Assembly: GCF_031844705.1 (NCBI RefSeq)
Contig: NZ_CP134609.1
Span: forward strand, 3,100,001 to 3,164,000
Length of the DNA: 64,000 bases
Origin: Streptomyces sp. ITFR-16
GTDB lineage: Bacteria; Actinomycetota; Actinomycetes; Streptomycetales; Streptomycetaceae
Direction of reading: 5' to 3'
Positions 45,959-55,253 of this stretch are shown in pieces. The position numbers and the translations under genes were made by a program. How positions within the stretch are numbered: the first letter of the stretch is position 1; each line of letters opens with the position of its first letter. The notes below the pieces were generated by a model that was not told the origin of the DNA, ran no database searches, and saw only the letters and a list, made by a program, of their open reading frames with translations.

Positions 45959-46001
45959 GCTCCCGTGGCTGCGAACCCAACGGCCCGAAGGACACCCGCA
46001 C

Positions 46002-46769
46002 ATGCCCATGGACGCCGACGTCCAGACCCATGCCCGTACGCTCACGCTCCGCTCGCCGGACCATGTCCGGGTGGGTCCGTTCGTGATCCGCTACAACCCG
46101 AACTGGTCCCTGAAGTTCGCCAACTACGCGATCCCGGACCAGGACGCCGAGCCGACGCCCGGCGAACTCGACGCACTCATAGCGGCCTTCCGCGAGCGGG
46201 ACCGGATGCCCCGCCTGGAGTTCCTGCCCGGCTGGGCGCCCGCCGTCGAACCGGCTCTGCTCGCCGCCGGGTTCACGGTGGAGAACCGCGCCCCGATCCT
46301 CGCCTGCGCCCCCGGCGGCCTGGTGGACCCGAAGCCGGTCGCGGACCTGGTCGTCACGGAGCCCGCAACGGACGCGGAGTTCGCGGCCGCAGCGCTCGTC
46401 CAGCACCTCGGCTACGGCGGGGAGGGCGAGCCCGAGGACGGCACGGCCGAGTGGCTGCGCAACGCGGCGGCGGGCGGCGGGGTCACCGCGCTCGCGACCG
46501 TCGGCGGCACCCCGGCCGGGGCGGGCGGCTGCTCGGTCCCGGTCGACGGCCTCAGCGAGCTCGCCGGTCTCGCGGTCGGCGCGGACTTCCGCCGCCGGGG
46601 CATCGGCGCCGCGCTCTCCGCCCATCTGACGCGCACCGCGTTCGAGCGGGGCTGCCGGGTGGTGTGGCTGGAGCCGGGCGACGCCGATGTGGAGCGGATC
46701 TACGCGGCCATCGGCTACCGCCGGATCGGCGAGAAGCTCAACATCTCGCTGGACCCGGACCGGGGCTAG
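46002..46769 (+). CDS. GNAT family N-acetyltransferase
   Basis: A 255-residue protein whose C-terminal half is a GNAT fold. The acetyl-CoA-binding loop is GADFRRRGIGAALSAHLTRTAF and the next strand reads GCRVVWLEPGDADVERIYAAIGYRRIGEKLNIS. The N-terminal half (HVRVGPFVIRYNPNWSLKFANYAIPDQDA) is an additional domain of the two-part GNAT type. The substrate is unknown. GAAGGA lies 9 nt before the ATG at 46002. The last 4 bp overlap the stop of the convergent response regulator gene. Confidence 0.88.
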   Translation: MPMDADVQTHARTLTLRSPDHVRVGPFVIRYNPNWSLKFANYAIPDQDAEPTPGELDALIAAFRERDRMPRLEFLPGWAPAVEPALLAAGFTVENRAPILACAPGGLVDPKPVADLVVTEPATDAEFAAAALVQHLGYGGEGEPEDGTAEWLRNAAAGGGVTALATVGGTPAGAGGCSVPVDGLSELAGLAVGADFRRRGIGAALSAHLTRTAFERGCRVVWLEPGDADVERIYAAIGYRRIGEKLNISLDPDRG

Positions 46770-47470
46770 ACGAGCCGCCGCGCGGTCGCCCAGCGGGTCA
46801 GTTCGTGGCGGTTGGACAGCTGGAGCTTGCGCAGCACCGCCGAGACATGGGACTCGACGGTCTTCACCGAGATGAAGAGCTGCTTGGCGATCTCCTTGTA
46901 CGCGTAGCCCCGGGCGATCAGCCGCAGCACCTCGCGCTCGCGCTGGGTCAGCCGGTCGAGGTCCTCGTCGACCGGGGGCGCGTCCGTCGAGGCGAAGGCG
47001 TCGAGGACGAAGCCGGCCAGCCGGGGCGAGAACACCGCGTCGCCGTCCTGGACCCGGAAGACCGAGTCGACCAGGTCGCTGCCGGTGATCGTCTTGGTGA
47101 CATAGCCGCGCGCACCGCCCCGGATGACACCGATGACGTCCTCGGCGGCGTCCGAGACGGACAGCGCGAGGAAGCGCACCGGGTTCTCGACCGCGCCCAT
47201 GAAGGGGGCGCAGCGGCGCAGCACCTCGACGCCGCCGCCGCCCGGGAGATGGACGTCGAGGAGGACGACCTCGGGGCGGGTCGCCGTGATGACGGTGACC
47301 GCCTGGTCGACGTCGGCGGCCTCGCCGACGACCTCGACCCCGGTCTCCTCGGTGCGGCCGATCTCGGCCTGTACGCCGGTGCGGAACATCCGGTGGTCGT
47401 CGACGAGCACGACTCGTACCCGGCGCTCCGGGCCCTCGTGGCCCCCGGTCGCCTCAGTGGTCCCGTTCAT
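46766..47470 (-). CDS. NarL/LuxR-type response regulator
   Basis: A 234-residue regulator. The receiver has the acidic pair VDDHRMF and the phosphate-accepting Asp72 in LLDVHLPGGGG, the conserved Thr/Ser in LALSVSD, and Lys in YVTKTI. The output domain is a LuxR HTH (LTQREREVLRLIARGYAYKEIAKQLFISVKTVESHV). The start at 47470 overlaps the kinase stop by 17 bp, so kinase and regulator are coupled. Binding sites are unknown. The divergent PspC membrane gene is a likely target. Confidence 0.93.
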   Translation of the reverse strand: MNGTTEATGGHEGPERRVRVVLVDDHRMFRTGVQAEIGRTEETGVEVVGEAADVDQAVTVITATRPEVVLLDVHLPGGGGVEVLRRCAPFMGAVENPVRFLALSVSDAAEDVIGVIRGGARGYVTKTITGSDLVDSVFRVQDGDAVFSPRLAGFVLDAFASTDAPPVDEDLDRLTQREREVLRLIARGYAYKEIAKQLFISVKTVESHVSAVLRKLQLSNRHELTRWATARRLV

Positions 47471-48752
47471 CGCTCGTCCTCTCCATCTCCAGCTCGACTT
47501 CCGTGCCCCCGCCGGGCACCGAACGCAGCCGGGCGCTGCCGCCGTTGCGCTGCATCCGGCCGATGATCGACTCTCGTACACCCATTCTGTCCCCCGGTAC
47601 GGAGTCCAGGTCGAAACCCGGGCCCCGGTCACGCACCGAGACGAAGACCGTCCGGCCCTCGACCTCGGCGTAGACCTGCACGGCGCCGCCCTCGCCACCG
47701 TACTTGGCGGCGTTGACCATGGCCTCGCGTGCGGCCTGCATCTGTGCGGTCAGCTTCTCGTCGAGCGGGCAGTCGCCGACGACGACCACCTCCAGCGGGA
47801 CGCCGTGCTTGTCCTCGACCTCGGCGGCGGCGCGCTTGACGGCCTCGGCGAGCGTCTCGGGCTCGTCGGCCTCGTCCTTGCCGGTGCCCTCGGGGTTGTA
47901 CAGCCAGTTGCGCAGTTCGCGTTCCTGGGCGCGGGCCAGCCTGCGGACCTCGCCCGGGTCCTCCGCGTTGCGCTGGATCAGGGTGAGGGTGTGCAGCACC
48001 GAGTCGTGGACATGGGCGGCGACCTCGGCGCGCTCCTGGGCCCTGATGCGCATGAGGCGTTCCTCGGAGAGGTCCTGGGTCATGCGGACGAGATAGGGCC
48101 CGGCCAGCAGGGCGATGCCGGTGAGGACGGCGATGGCGGCGGTCAGGACGTTGCCGAGCTGGGCGGCGGAGCCGCGTACGACCATGAAGCCGGCGAGGCC
48201 GAGGCCGACCAGCGCGACACCGGCGAGGCCGCGGGCCAGGTGCAGGACGCGGCGGCGGCTGCCGACCTCCATCCAGCGGGCGCGGCGGGCGTTGTCCGCC
48301 TGGCGCCACACCAGGACGGAGCCGGCACCGATGAGCAGGGTGGGCCAGATGTAGCGGTCGGCCTTGCTGCCCATGTCGACGTTGCCGACGAAGACGACGG
48401 CGCCGATGAGCAGCGCGATGAGGGCGAAGACCTGGCCCTTGTCGGGTTTGCGGAGCCGGCGTCTGCCGTCGGGGGCGGTCTCGAAGACGGACCGGGGGGT
48501 GTCGACGCCGCCGACGCCGAGCGGCACGACGATCCAGAACACGGCGTACAGGAGTGCGCCGAGGCCGTCCGCGAAGAACAGCCCGAGGAAGACGAACCGC
48601 ACCCAGGCGACCGGGAGTCCGAGATGCCCGGCGAGACCGCGTGCGACGCCGCCGAGCAGCCGTCCGTCGGCGCTGCGGTACAGCTTGCGCTGCGGCGGCT
48701 CCTCCGTGTCGGGGGCGTGGGAGCTTGCGGCTCGGGACGTGGCGGCTGGCAT
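47454..48752 (-). CDS. PspC-domain sensor histidine kinase
   Basis: A 432-residue kinase. Residues about 22-82 are a PspC domain (KLYRSADGRLLGGVARGLAGHLG) ending in a membrane helix. Two or three more helices follow to about residue 220. The HisKA_3 motif HVHDSVLHTL has the likely phospho-His249, and the ATPase part shows REAMVNAAKYGG and RDRGPGFDLDSVPGDRMGVRESI. It phosphorylates the overlapping NarL regulator. The layout resembles envelope-stress kinases of the LiaS/PspC kind. The ATG at 48752 is 174 bp from the divergent PspC gene. Confidence 0.93.
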   Translation of the reverse strand: MPAATSRAASSHAPDTEEPPQRKLYRSADGRLLGGVARGLAGHLGLPVAWVRFVFLGLFFADGLGALLYAVFWIVVPLGVGGVDTPRSVFETAPDGRRRLRKPDKGQVFALIALLIGAVVFVGNVDMGSKADRYIWPTLLIGAGSVLVWRQADNARRARWMEVGSRRRVLHLARGLAGVALVGLGLAGFMVVRGSAAQLGNVLTAAIAVLTGIALLAGPYLVRMTQDLSEERLMRIRAQERAEVAAHVHDSVLHTLTLIQRNAEDPGEVRRLARAQERELRNWLYNPEGTGKDEADEPETLAEAVKRAAAEVEDKHGVPLEVVVVGDCPLDEKLTAQMQAAREAMVNAAKYGGEGGAVQVYAEVEGRTVFVSVRDRGPGFDLDSVPGDRMGVRESIIGRMQRNGGSARLRSVPGGGTEVELEMERTSDERDH

Positions 48753-48926
48753 GACCCGATCGTCACACGTCCCGGAGGGTCGTGGCATCAGGGTCGGCCC
48801 CCACTTCGACCCTGAGAGCGGGCGGCGACGGCCCGGGGCACCCTGAGGGACGGGCCGGCCAATATCAGGGACCGTCCAGGGTCGGGGCGGGTGCCGGACG
48901 GGGCCGGGGCCCGTCACCATGGAGCC

Positions 48927-50243
48927 ATGACCGTTCCCCAGGATGCGCCGCCCGGCGTCGTACCGCCCCCCGGGCCACTCCCGCGGCTGCAGCGCAGCTC
49001 GCGGCAGAAAGTGGTGGCCGGGGTGTGCGGCGGGCTCGGCCGGTACTGCGACGTCGACCCGGTGATCTTCCGGATCGTGCTCGGTGTGCTCTCCGTGACC
49101 GGCGGCCTCGGCCTGGTCTTCTACGGCTTCGCCTGGCTGCTGATCCCGCTGGACGGCGAGGAGGAGAACGAGGCGCGCCGGCTGCTGTCGGGCCGCGTCG
49201 AGGGTGCCTCGCTGATCGCGGTGCTGTGCGCGCTGATCGGCTGCGGTCTCTTCCTGTCGATGCTGGGCAACGGCGGCACGCTGGCGTTCGCCGGGATGCT
49301 GTCGACCGCGGTCGTCGGCTTCTCCGTCTGGACGCAGCACCGCAGGACGGCCGATCCGCAGGACCCGCTGCATCCGGCGGCCGCGCAGGCCGTGTCGGAC
49401 GCGCCGCCCGAGGTGAAGGCGCCGCCGTCCCCGTCCGGCCCGTCCTGGTGGCGGGACCCGATCGTCAAGGACGGGACGACGGGGCCGGTGGGGCCCGGCT
49501 ATCTGTGGGGTCCGCCGGACGCCGTGGTCGACGGGCAGGCGGCGGGCGCGCGCAGGGCGAGGGCCGACGCCCCGTTCAGCCCGCCGCAGCGGTCGCGGGA
49601 GATCCGGGGGCCGCGCTCGATCGGCGGCATGGTGTTCCTGACCGCGCTCCTCGCGGGCGGGCTGGGCACGGGGCTCAGCTGGGACGCCCACCCGCTCGGG
49701 ACGAGCCTGCAGATCGGCCTGGCCGCGGCGCTCGCGGTGTTCGGGGCGGGGATGCTGATCAGCGCCTTCGTGGGGCGGACCGGGTTCGGCACGCTGCTGC
49801 TGGCGATGATCACCGCAGGGCTGCTGGCCGGCGCCTCCGCGCTGCCCAAGGACATCACCACCCACTGGGCGCGCGAGGACTGGCGGCCCGCGACGGTCGC
49901 CGCCGTACAGCCGCGCTACGAACTGGGCTCCGGGCAGGTGCGCCTGGACCTCACCCGGGTCGCCGTCCCCCGGGGGCAGACGCTCAGCACGGAGGTGGAG
50001 GTCGGGGCGGGCCGGGTCGTCGTGCTGGTCCCGAAGGCGGTCACCGTGAGGGTGAACGCCCGCGCGGGCCTCGGGGACATCACGCTGCCGGGCGAGCGGC
50101 GCCGGGGCGACGTGGACATCAGCCCCTCGCAGAACGAGCACCGCACGCTGCCGCCGCCTGCGGGCACCAAGGCGGCGGGCACGGTCGACCTGGATCTGGA
50201 AGTGGGCATCGGACAGGTGGAGGTCAGCCGTGCCACGTCATGA
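48927..50243 (+). CDS. PspC domain membrane protein
   Basis: A 438-residue protein. Residues about 20-80 form a PspC domain (LQRSSRQKVVAGVCGGLGRYCDVDPVIFRIVLGV). Helices at about 88-125 and a run of three at about 235-310 are visible. The C-terminal 130 residues (RLDLTRVAVPRGQTLSTEVEVG, VVVLVPKAVTVRVNARAGLGDI) look like a LiaF/DUF2154-type beta domain, which in Bacillus keeps the LiaRS pair silent. It is divergent from the kinase/regulator genes. The next gene overlaps its stop by 14 bp. Confidence 0.88.
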   Translation: MTVPQDAPPGVVPPPGPLPRLQRSSRQKVVAGVCGGLGRYCDVDPVIFRIVLGVLSVTGGLGLVFYGFAWLLIPLDGEEENEARRLLSGRVEGASLIAVLCALIGCGLFLSMLGNGGTLAFAGMLSTAVVGFSVWTQHRRTADPQDPLHPAAAQAVSDAPPEVKAPPSPSGPSWWRDPIVKDGTTGPVGPGYLWGPPDAVVDGQAAGARRARADAPFSPPQRSREIRGPRSIGGMVFLTALLAGGLGTGLSWDAHPLGTSLQIGLAAALAVFGAGMLISAFVGRTGFGTLLLAMITAGLLAGASALPKDITTHWAREDWRPATVAAVQPRYELGSGQVRLDLTRVAVPRGQTLSTEVEVGAGRVVVLVPKAVTVRVNARAGLGDITLPGERRRGDVDISPSQNEHRTLPPPAGTKAAGTVDLDLEVGIGQVEVSRATS

Positions 50244-50493
50244 GTTCCGGCCGGGCCGGGCGGTCGCGGGTCTGGTGATGCTGACCCTGGCCGCCGGTTA
50301 CGCGGCGGACGCGGCGGGGCTGTGGGAGGCCCCGTGGGTCTTCTTCGTCCCGGTGTTCGTGGGCGGTCTGTGGCTCGCGGCCACCGCGACCTGGACGGCC
50401 TACCGGATCCGCCGCCGCCGCGCCGCGAGAAAGGCGTCCGCGGAGAACGAGGCGGCACCGCCGAGCAGCAGCGGCAGCCAGGCCATGAGGTAG
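50230..50493 (+). CDS. Small two-helix membrane protein
   Basis: An 87-residue protein starting at GTG 50230, overlapping the PspC stop by 14 bp, so probably translationally coupled. Two helices (AVAGLVMLTLAAGYAADAAG and PWVFFVPVFVGGLWLAATATW) are followed by an RIRRRRAARK patch. The last 94 bp lie antisense to the coding end of the convergent DoxX gene. Function is unknown; its place suggests an accessory of the PspC system. Confidence 0.75.
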   Translation: MPRHEFRPGRAVAGLVMLTLAAGYAADAAGLWEAPWVFFVPVFVGGLWLAATATWTAYRIRRRRAARKASAENEAAPPSSSGSQAMR

Positions 50494-50909
50494 ATCAGGT
50501 CGTTGCCCAGGTAGTAGGGCGAGACCTGCCAGCTGACGGTCAGCCACAGGCTCAGCGAGATCAGCGCCCCGCCGAGCGCGGCGATCCGGGACCAGAGCCC
50601 GAGCAGGGTGCCGATCCCGACGGCGAGCTCGCCGAACGCGATGGCGTACCCGAAGCCGGACGGGCTCTTCAGGGCGAGGTCGACGAGGGCCGGGATCGCG
50701 GCGGAGTCGCGGACACCGGTCATCTGCTCGCCGATCGATCCGGCGCCGGTGGCGTGGAAGAACGCGCTGTCGGTGAGCTTGTCGAGCGCCGCGTAGACGA
50801 AGGTGACCCCGAGGAAGATCCGCAACGGCAGCAGGGCGTGCTCCCGTGCCAGGTCCCGCAGGCTCCTGGCCTCGCCCAGACCGCGCCCGTTCGTGCCGTA
50901 TCCGTGCAT
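50400..50909 (-). CDS. DoxX family membrane protein
   Basis: A 169-residue protein with four membrane helices and the DoxX pattern: LRIFLGVTFVYAALDKLTD near residue 30, FGELAVGIGTLLGLWSRIAALGG in the middle and YYLGNDLIYLMAWLPLLLGG near the end. DoxX proteins occur in quinone or thiosulfate redox roles and in membrane-associated oxidoreductase complexes; the role here is unknown. The 3' end overlaps the small PspC-linked gene on the other strand by 94 bp. GGCGGGAGAACC precedes the ATG at 50909. Confidence 0.88.
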   Translation of the reverse strand: MHGYGTNGRGLGEARSLRDLAREHALLPLRIFLGVTFVYAALDKLTDSAFFHATGAGSIGEQMTGVRDSAAIPALVDLALKSPSGFGYAIAFGELAVGIGTLLGLWSRIAALGGALISLSLWLTVSWQVSPYYLGNDLIYLMAWLPLLLGGAASFSADAFLAARRRRIR

Positions 50910-51071
50910 GGTTCTCCCGCCTTCCGCAGCCCTGTCGCGGGACCACCGTCCCGCCCGCAGGGCCGTTCTGCCCTCGCCGGACCGTTCGACCCGTCACCAG
51001 ACGATACGTACGCGGCGAACGCACTGCTCACCGGGTGTGCGGCCGACTCCCGCGAAAGGCCGGGCCGGGCC

Positions 51072-52337
51072 TCAGTCCGTCACATCGATCTCGACGCGGT
51101 TGGACTCCGCCCCGGCGGCTGTCACGACCTGCACCTCGACCACCCCCGGCTCCACCTCCACCGGCACCGGCACGGTCAGCACCGTGTCGGTGGGGTTGGC
51201 GAAGCCGCCGGTGACCGGGATCAGCGGCACATGGACATGGACGGAGCCGATCCGCACGACCATGCGCGCCAGCCGGTCCGGGGCCCCGGCGCCGGGCGGC
51301 ACGAACCCCGCGCCCCTGATCTCGATGTCGTCGCCGGTGCGGATCGGCGCGTCCAGGTCGCCCGCCTCGCGGGCGCGGACCACCGACAGCACCACCGGCC
51401 GGCCGCCCTCGGTGTACTTGCCCGCGAAATAGGCCGCCGCCGAGACGCCCACCAGCAGCGCGAGCCCCCACGGCAGATCGGGCAGCTGCTCGGGCCGGCG
51501 GGCCAGCCGGACCGCCGCGAAGACCACGGCGGCCGTGCTCACCAGGACGTACTGCACATCCGTGAACCCGCCGCGCCCGGAGTCGTCGGTCAGCAGATCG
51601 GCGGCGCGCGGCCGGTCGGCCCGCAGCTTCTGGAGCCGCCCGGACAGCACCCGTACGCTCACCACCCGCCGCACGACCACGGCGATCGCGCACACCAGCG
51701 CCAGCACGCTCACCACGCCGGCGCCGCGCGCCAGGTCCAGGCCCTCGATGAGCGCGTCGCGCTCGTCGTGTCCGGACGCGCCCGCCAGCTGGAGCGCGAG
51801 GACGAGCACGGAGAAGACCGCCAGCAGCACCCAGGAGGCGGCGACCGCCCGTGAGGTGGAGAGCCGGTTGTCCTCACCGATCAGCGGCGCCAGCAGCCCG
51901 CCGCGCGCCCGGTGCAGGTGCGCGGCGGCGGTCAGCAGCCCGGCGATGATCACCCCGGCGACCAGTCCTGCGGTACGGGCGTGGGACCAGCCCGCACCGA
52001 TCGCGGTGGCCGCCTCGGTGACCGCCAGCACGGCCACCGCACCCCAGACGACGGCCAGGGTGCGCTGCCGGACCCGGTGGAGCCAGGCGTCCCCGGCCTC
52101 CCGGCCGCGCTCGGCGACCGCGCGGGCGGACTGGGTCAGCTCGTCGGAGACCCACTGCCGGGTCGCGGAGGCGGACTGGGCGACCCCGGTGGGCAGCCCC
52201 TGGCCCGCCGCGAGCTCGTCCCGCTTGGCCAGGAAGGCGGCCACCGCGCGCCGGTGCCCCCGGCGCGCTCCGTGCGGGCAGTCGCCGCACGTACAGCCAC
52301 CGCCGTGCGTGCCCTGTCGTGCCTCGTCCAACGCCAC
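51072..52337 (-). CDS. Multi-pass membrane protein with N-terminal Cys cluster
   Basis: A 421-residue protein. Residues 15-22 hold CTCGDCPHG, a tight cysteine/histidine cluster that could bind a metal. About six membrane helices span residues 95-300. The C-terminal 120 residues are soluble (DLDAPIRTGDDIEIRGAGFVPPG, VTGGFANPTDTVLTVPVPVE) and resemble an immunoglobulin-like IPT/TIG fold. I do not recognise a named family. The ATG at 52337 gives MALDEARQGTHGGG. It is a single gene with 160 bp to DoxX and 127 bp to the aldolase gene. Confidence 0.78.
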   Translation of the reverse strand: MALDEARQGTHGGGCTCGDCPHGARRGHRRAVAAFLAKRDELAAGQGLPTGVAQSASATRQWVSDELTQSARAVAERGREAGDAWLHRVRQRTLAVVWGAVAVLAVTEAATAIGAGWSHARTAGLVAGVIIAGLLTAAAHLHRARGGLLAPLIGEDNRLSTSRAVAASWVLLAVFSVLVLALQLAGASGHDERDALIEGLDLARGAGVVSVLALVCAIAVVVRRVVSVRVLSGRLQKLRADRPRAADLLTDDSGRGGFTDVQYVLVSTAAVVFAAVRLARRPEQLPDLPWGLALLVGVSAAAYFAGKYTEGGRPVVLSVVRAREAGDLDAPIRTGDDIEIRGAGFVPPGAGAPDRLARMVVRIGSVHVHVPLIPVTGGFANPTDTVLTVPVPVEVEPGVVEVQVVTAAGAESNRVEIDVTD

Positions 52338-52464
52338 GGAAAACGCCGCCCTCTCCCACCCCGGTACAGCTGATGATCAAACCCAACTCAGCTGTGATTG
52401 CTGCGAATTGTGCCGTACGGTACGGGCGGTTCCCGCATCGGGGCACACCGGGCGGGCGGGATCG

Positions 52465-53235
52465 TCAGAACGTTCGAGAAACCCGGCTCCACAGCGGCTG
52501 GTAGTTGATCCAGGCGACCAGGTCGCTGCCGAGCTGTTCGCGGGTGGTGACCGCGTCCCGGTGCTCGATCAGCACCGGCTTCCCGGCCGCCCGCGCGACC
52601 AGCTGGACCTGGCAGGACCGCTCCAGCGCGAGGAACCACCAGGCCGCCGCGTCCACCGAGTCGCCCACGGTCAGCAGTCCGTGGTTGCGCAGCACGATCG
52701 CCTTGCGGGGCCCGAGCGCGGCGGCGATCCGGCGACCCTCGTCCTCGTCCACCACGACCCCGGTGTACGCGTCGTACAGGGCGTGGTCCTCGTAGAAGGC
52801 GCAGGACTCCTGGGTGATCGGCTCGATCAGCTCGCCCAGCGCGGCCAGCGCCCGGCCGTGCACGGAGTGGGTGTGCGCCACGGCCACGACGTCCGGGCGG
52901 GCCCGGTGCACCTGGGCGTGGACGGTGAAGGCGGCCTGGTTGACGTGCCGGGTGCCCTCGACGACCTGCCCCTGGGCGTTGACCAGGATCAGGTCCCCCG
53001 GCCGCATCCCGTCGAAGGGGACGCCGAAGGGGTTGACCCAGAAGCACTCGGTGAACTCCGGGTCGCGTGCCGTGATGTGCCCGGAGACCCCGTCCTCGTA
53101 CCCGTACTCACCGAACAGCCGGAGCGCCCCGGCCAGCCGTTCCTTGCGGTGCGCTCGCTCCTCCCCGAGGGAGGCGTGCACCGGCGGCATCGCGAAGTGG
53201 AGCTGGTCCACGGGGAGGGGTGCGGGCTCGGGCAT
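52465..53235 (-). CDS. Class II aldolase/adducin family protein
   Basis: A 256-residue zinc-dependent aldolase of the fuculose-phosphate aldolase/adducin family. The ligands are in VVAVAHTHSVHGRAL (two His) and in AIVLRNHGLLTVG (third His), and CAFYEDHALYD carries the acid residue. GHITARDPEFTECFWVNPFG is the phosphate loop region. The substrate is unknown; the position beside guaA gives no hint. The ATG at 53235 starts MPEPAPLPVDQLHFAMPP. Confidence 0.88.
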   Translation of the reverse strand: MPEPAPLPVDQLHFAMPPVHASLGEERAHRKERLAGALRLFGEYGYEDGVSGHITARDPEFTECFWVNPFGVPFDGMRPGDLILVNAQGQVVEGTRHVNQAAFTVHAQVHRARPDVVAVAHTHSVHGRALAALGELIEPITQESCAFYEDHALYDAYTGVVVDEDEGRRIAAALGPRKAIVLRNHGLLTVGDSVDAAAWWFLALERSCQVQLVARAAGKPVLIEHRDAVTTREQLGSDLVAWINYQPLWSRVSRTF

Positions 53236-53419
53236 GGCGGCTCCTCGGTGCTCCCGGGCGTACGGATCGGGCGGGCGGATCAGTCGTACGGGATCGGAAG
53301 TTACCGCCGGTCGCCGCAGGTGGCCAGAGGTATCCGGGTGCCGATTCGGTGCGGGAACGCGGCGATGCCGCCGCCCGCGGGAACGGGCGACGGCATCGGC
53401 ACGGGAATCGTGTGGGGGG

Positions 53420-55006
53420 TCACTCCCACTCGATCGTCCCCGGCGGCTTGCTCGTCACGTCGAGCACCACGCGGTTGACGTCGGCGACCTCGTTGGTGAT
53501 GCGGGTGGAGATCTTGGCGAGGGTCTCGTACGGCAGGCGCGACCAGTCGGCCGTCATGGCGTCCTCGGAGGAGACCGGGCGCAGCACGATCGGGTGGCCG
53601 TAGGTGCGGCCGTCGCCCTGGACGCCGACGCTGCGGACGTCCGCGAGCAGGACCACCGGGCACTGCCAGATGTCGCGGTCCAGGCCGGCCGCGGTCAGCT
53701 CCTCGCGGGCGATGGCGTCGGCCTCGCGCAGCAGGTCGAGCCGCTCCTTGGTGACCTCGCCGACGATCCGGATGCCGAGGCCGGGGCCCGGGAAGGGCTG
53801 GCGCTGGACGATCTCGTCCGGCAGGCCGAGCTCCTGGCCGACCATCCGGACCTCGTCCTTGAACAGCTGGCGCAGCGGCTCGACGAGCTGGAACTCGATG
53901 TCGTCGGGGAGCCCGCCCACGTTGTGGTGGGACTTGATGTTGGCGGTGCCGGTGCCGCCGCCGGACTCCACGACGTCCGGGTAGAGGGTGCCCTGCACGA
54001 GGAAGGCGACCTCGGGGCCGTCCTCCTGGAGGATCTCCAGCTGGGCCTGCTCGAAGACGCGGATGAACTCGCGGCCGATGATCTTCCGCTTGGTCTCCGG
54101 GTCGGACACACCGGCCAGGGCGTCGAGGAAGCGCTTCTCCGCGTCGACGACCTTCAGCTTCGCGCCGGTCGCGGCCACGAAGTCCTTCTCGACCTGCTCG
54201 GTCTCGCCCTTGCGCATCAGGCCGTGGTCGACGTACACGCAGGTCAGCTGGGAGCCGATGGCCTTCTGGACGAGGGCCGCCGCGACCGCCGAGTCCACGC
54301 CGCCGGAGAGGCCGCAGATGGCACGCTTGTCGCCGACCTGGGCGCGGATCGCGGCGATCTGCTCCTCGACGACGTTGGTGGTCGTCCAGGTCGGCTCGAT
54401 GCCGGCGCCCCGGTAGAGGAAGTGCTCCAGGACCTGCTGGCCGTGCGTGGAGTGCAGGACCTCCGGGTGGTACTGGACGCCGTAGAGCTTCTTCTCGTCG
54501 TTCTCGAAGGCGGCCACCGGGACGACGTCCGTGGACGCGGTGACGGTGAAGCCCTCGGGGGCGGCGGAGCAGGCGTCGCCGTGCGACATCCACACCGACT
54601 GCTGGTCCGGGGTGCCCTCGAAGAGCGTCGAGCCGGACTTGGAGACGGTGAGCGCGGTGCGGCCGTACTCACGGGCACCGTTGTCGTCGACGGTGCCGCC
54701 GAGCGTGGTGGCCATCAGCTGGAAGCCGTAGCACATACCGAAGACGGGGACCCCGGCCTCGAACAGCGCGCGGTCGAGCGAGGGCGCGCCCTCCGCGTAG
54801 ACCGAGGACGGTCCGCCGGACAGGATGATCGCCCGGGGGTTCTTGGCCAGCATCTCGGCCACCGGCATCGTGGACGGCACGATCTCGCTGTAGACCCGGG
54901 CCTCACGGACGCGGCGGGCGATGAGCTGGGCGTACTGCGCGCCGAAGTCGACAACGAGGACCACGTCGGTGGCGGTGTCGGGGGCGGCGGGGGGTGCTGC
55001 TGGCAC
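53420..55006 (-). CDS. guaA: GMP synthase (glutamine-hydrolysing)
   Basis: A 528-residue enzyme that aminates XMP to GMP. The N-terminal class I glutamine amidotransferase has [16 protein letters not shown], the nucleophile Cys in [11 protein letters not shown] and the His/Glu in [10 protein letters not shown]. The ATP pyrophosphatase part has [12 protein letters not shown], and the C-terminal dimerisation domain ends GTIEWE. The GTG at 55006 has GGAAGG 9-10 nt upstream; upstream in-frame ATG codons overlap the next promoter. It is a single gene. Confidence 0.96.
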   Translation of the reverse strand: MPAAPPAAPDTATDVVLVVDFGAQYAQLIARRVREARVYSEIVPSTMPVAEMLAKNPRAIILSGGPSSVYAEGAPSLDRALFEAGVPVFGMCYGFQLMATTLGGTVDDNGAREYGRTALTVSKSGSTLFEGTPDQQSVWMSHGDACSAAPEGFTVTASTDVVPVAAFENDEKKLYGVQYHPEVLHSTHGQQVLEHFLYRGAGIEPTWTTTNVVEEQIAAIRAQVGDKRAICGLSGGVDSAVAAALVQKAIGSQLTCVYVDHGLMRKGETEQVEKDFVAATGAKLKVVDAEKRFLDALAGVSDPETKRKIIGREFIRVFEQAQLEILQEDGPEVAFLVQGTLYPDVVESGGGTGTANIKSHHNVGGLPDDIEFQLVEPLRQLFKDEVRMVGQELGLPDEIVQRQPFPGPGLGIRIVGEVTKERLDLLREADAIAREELTAAGLDRDIWQCPVVLLADVRSVGVQGDGRTYGHPIVLRPVSSEDAMTADWSRLPYETLAKISTRITNEVADVNRVVLDVTSKPPGTIEWE

Positions 55007-55120
55007 GGGGCGGCCTTCCGGCGGTGGAGAGGGGGTCGGTTCTCCCGATTCTACCGGCGGCCGGAGGCGCCCCTCGTCGCGCGGGGACGGGCCCGGCCGT
55101 CTCACGATCCGGGCCGGGCG

Positions 55121-55150
55121 TTGGACCGGGCGCGGGGCCGGGTCCATACT
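55121..55150 (+). promoter_or_regulatory. Promoter of the chorismate-mutase leader
   Basis: TTGGAC at 55121-55126, an 18-nt spacer and CATACT at 55145-55150. The leader-peptide ATG at 55158 is 7 nt beyond, as in leaderless Streptomyces transcripts. Confidence 0.65.
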
Positions 55151-55157
55151 GTCTCCC

Positions 55158-55229
55158 ATGCGTCAGCACACGACCTTCGTCTTTACCTATGGCACCCGGC
55201 CCGCCGGCTGCCATGGTCGTGCTGCTTGA
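55158..55229 (+). CDS. Leader peptide with F-V-F-T-Y, likely attenuator
   Basis: A 23-residue [15 protein letters not shown] followed by [11 protein letters not shown]. Its Phe, Phe and Tyr codons (TTC, TTT, TAT) are tightly packed, and TTT and TAT are rare codons in this GC-rich genome. It starts 7 nt after a good -10. A hairpin at 55189-55214 overlaps the Tyr codon, and a terminator at 55254-55279 follows before the chorismate mutase gene. This is the layout of amino-acid attenuators such as trp and phe leaders. The peptide itself is not expected to have a function. Confidence 0.65.
   Translation: MRQHTTFVFTYGTRPAGCHGRAA
55189..55214 (+). promoter_or_regulatory. Pause hairpin (arms 1:2) of the chorismate mutase attenuator
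   Basis: ATGGCA (55189-55194) pairs with TGCCAT (55209-55214), and CCGG (55196-55199) with CCGG (55204-55207). The 5' arm overlaps the Tyr codon TAT. The 3' arm (CCGGCTGCC) can instead pair with GGCGCCCCGG at 55252-55261 of the terminator, giving a possible antiterminator. Confidence 0.55.
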
Positions 55230-55253
55230 GCAACTGACAAGCAACGTTCCAGG

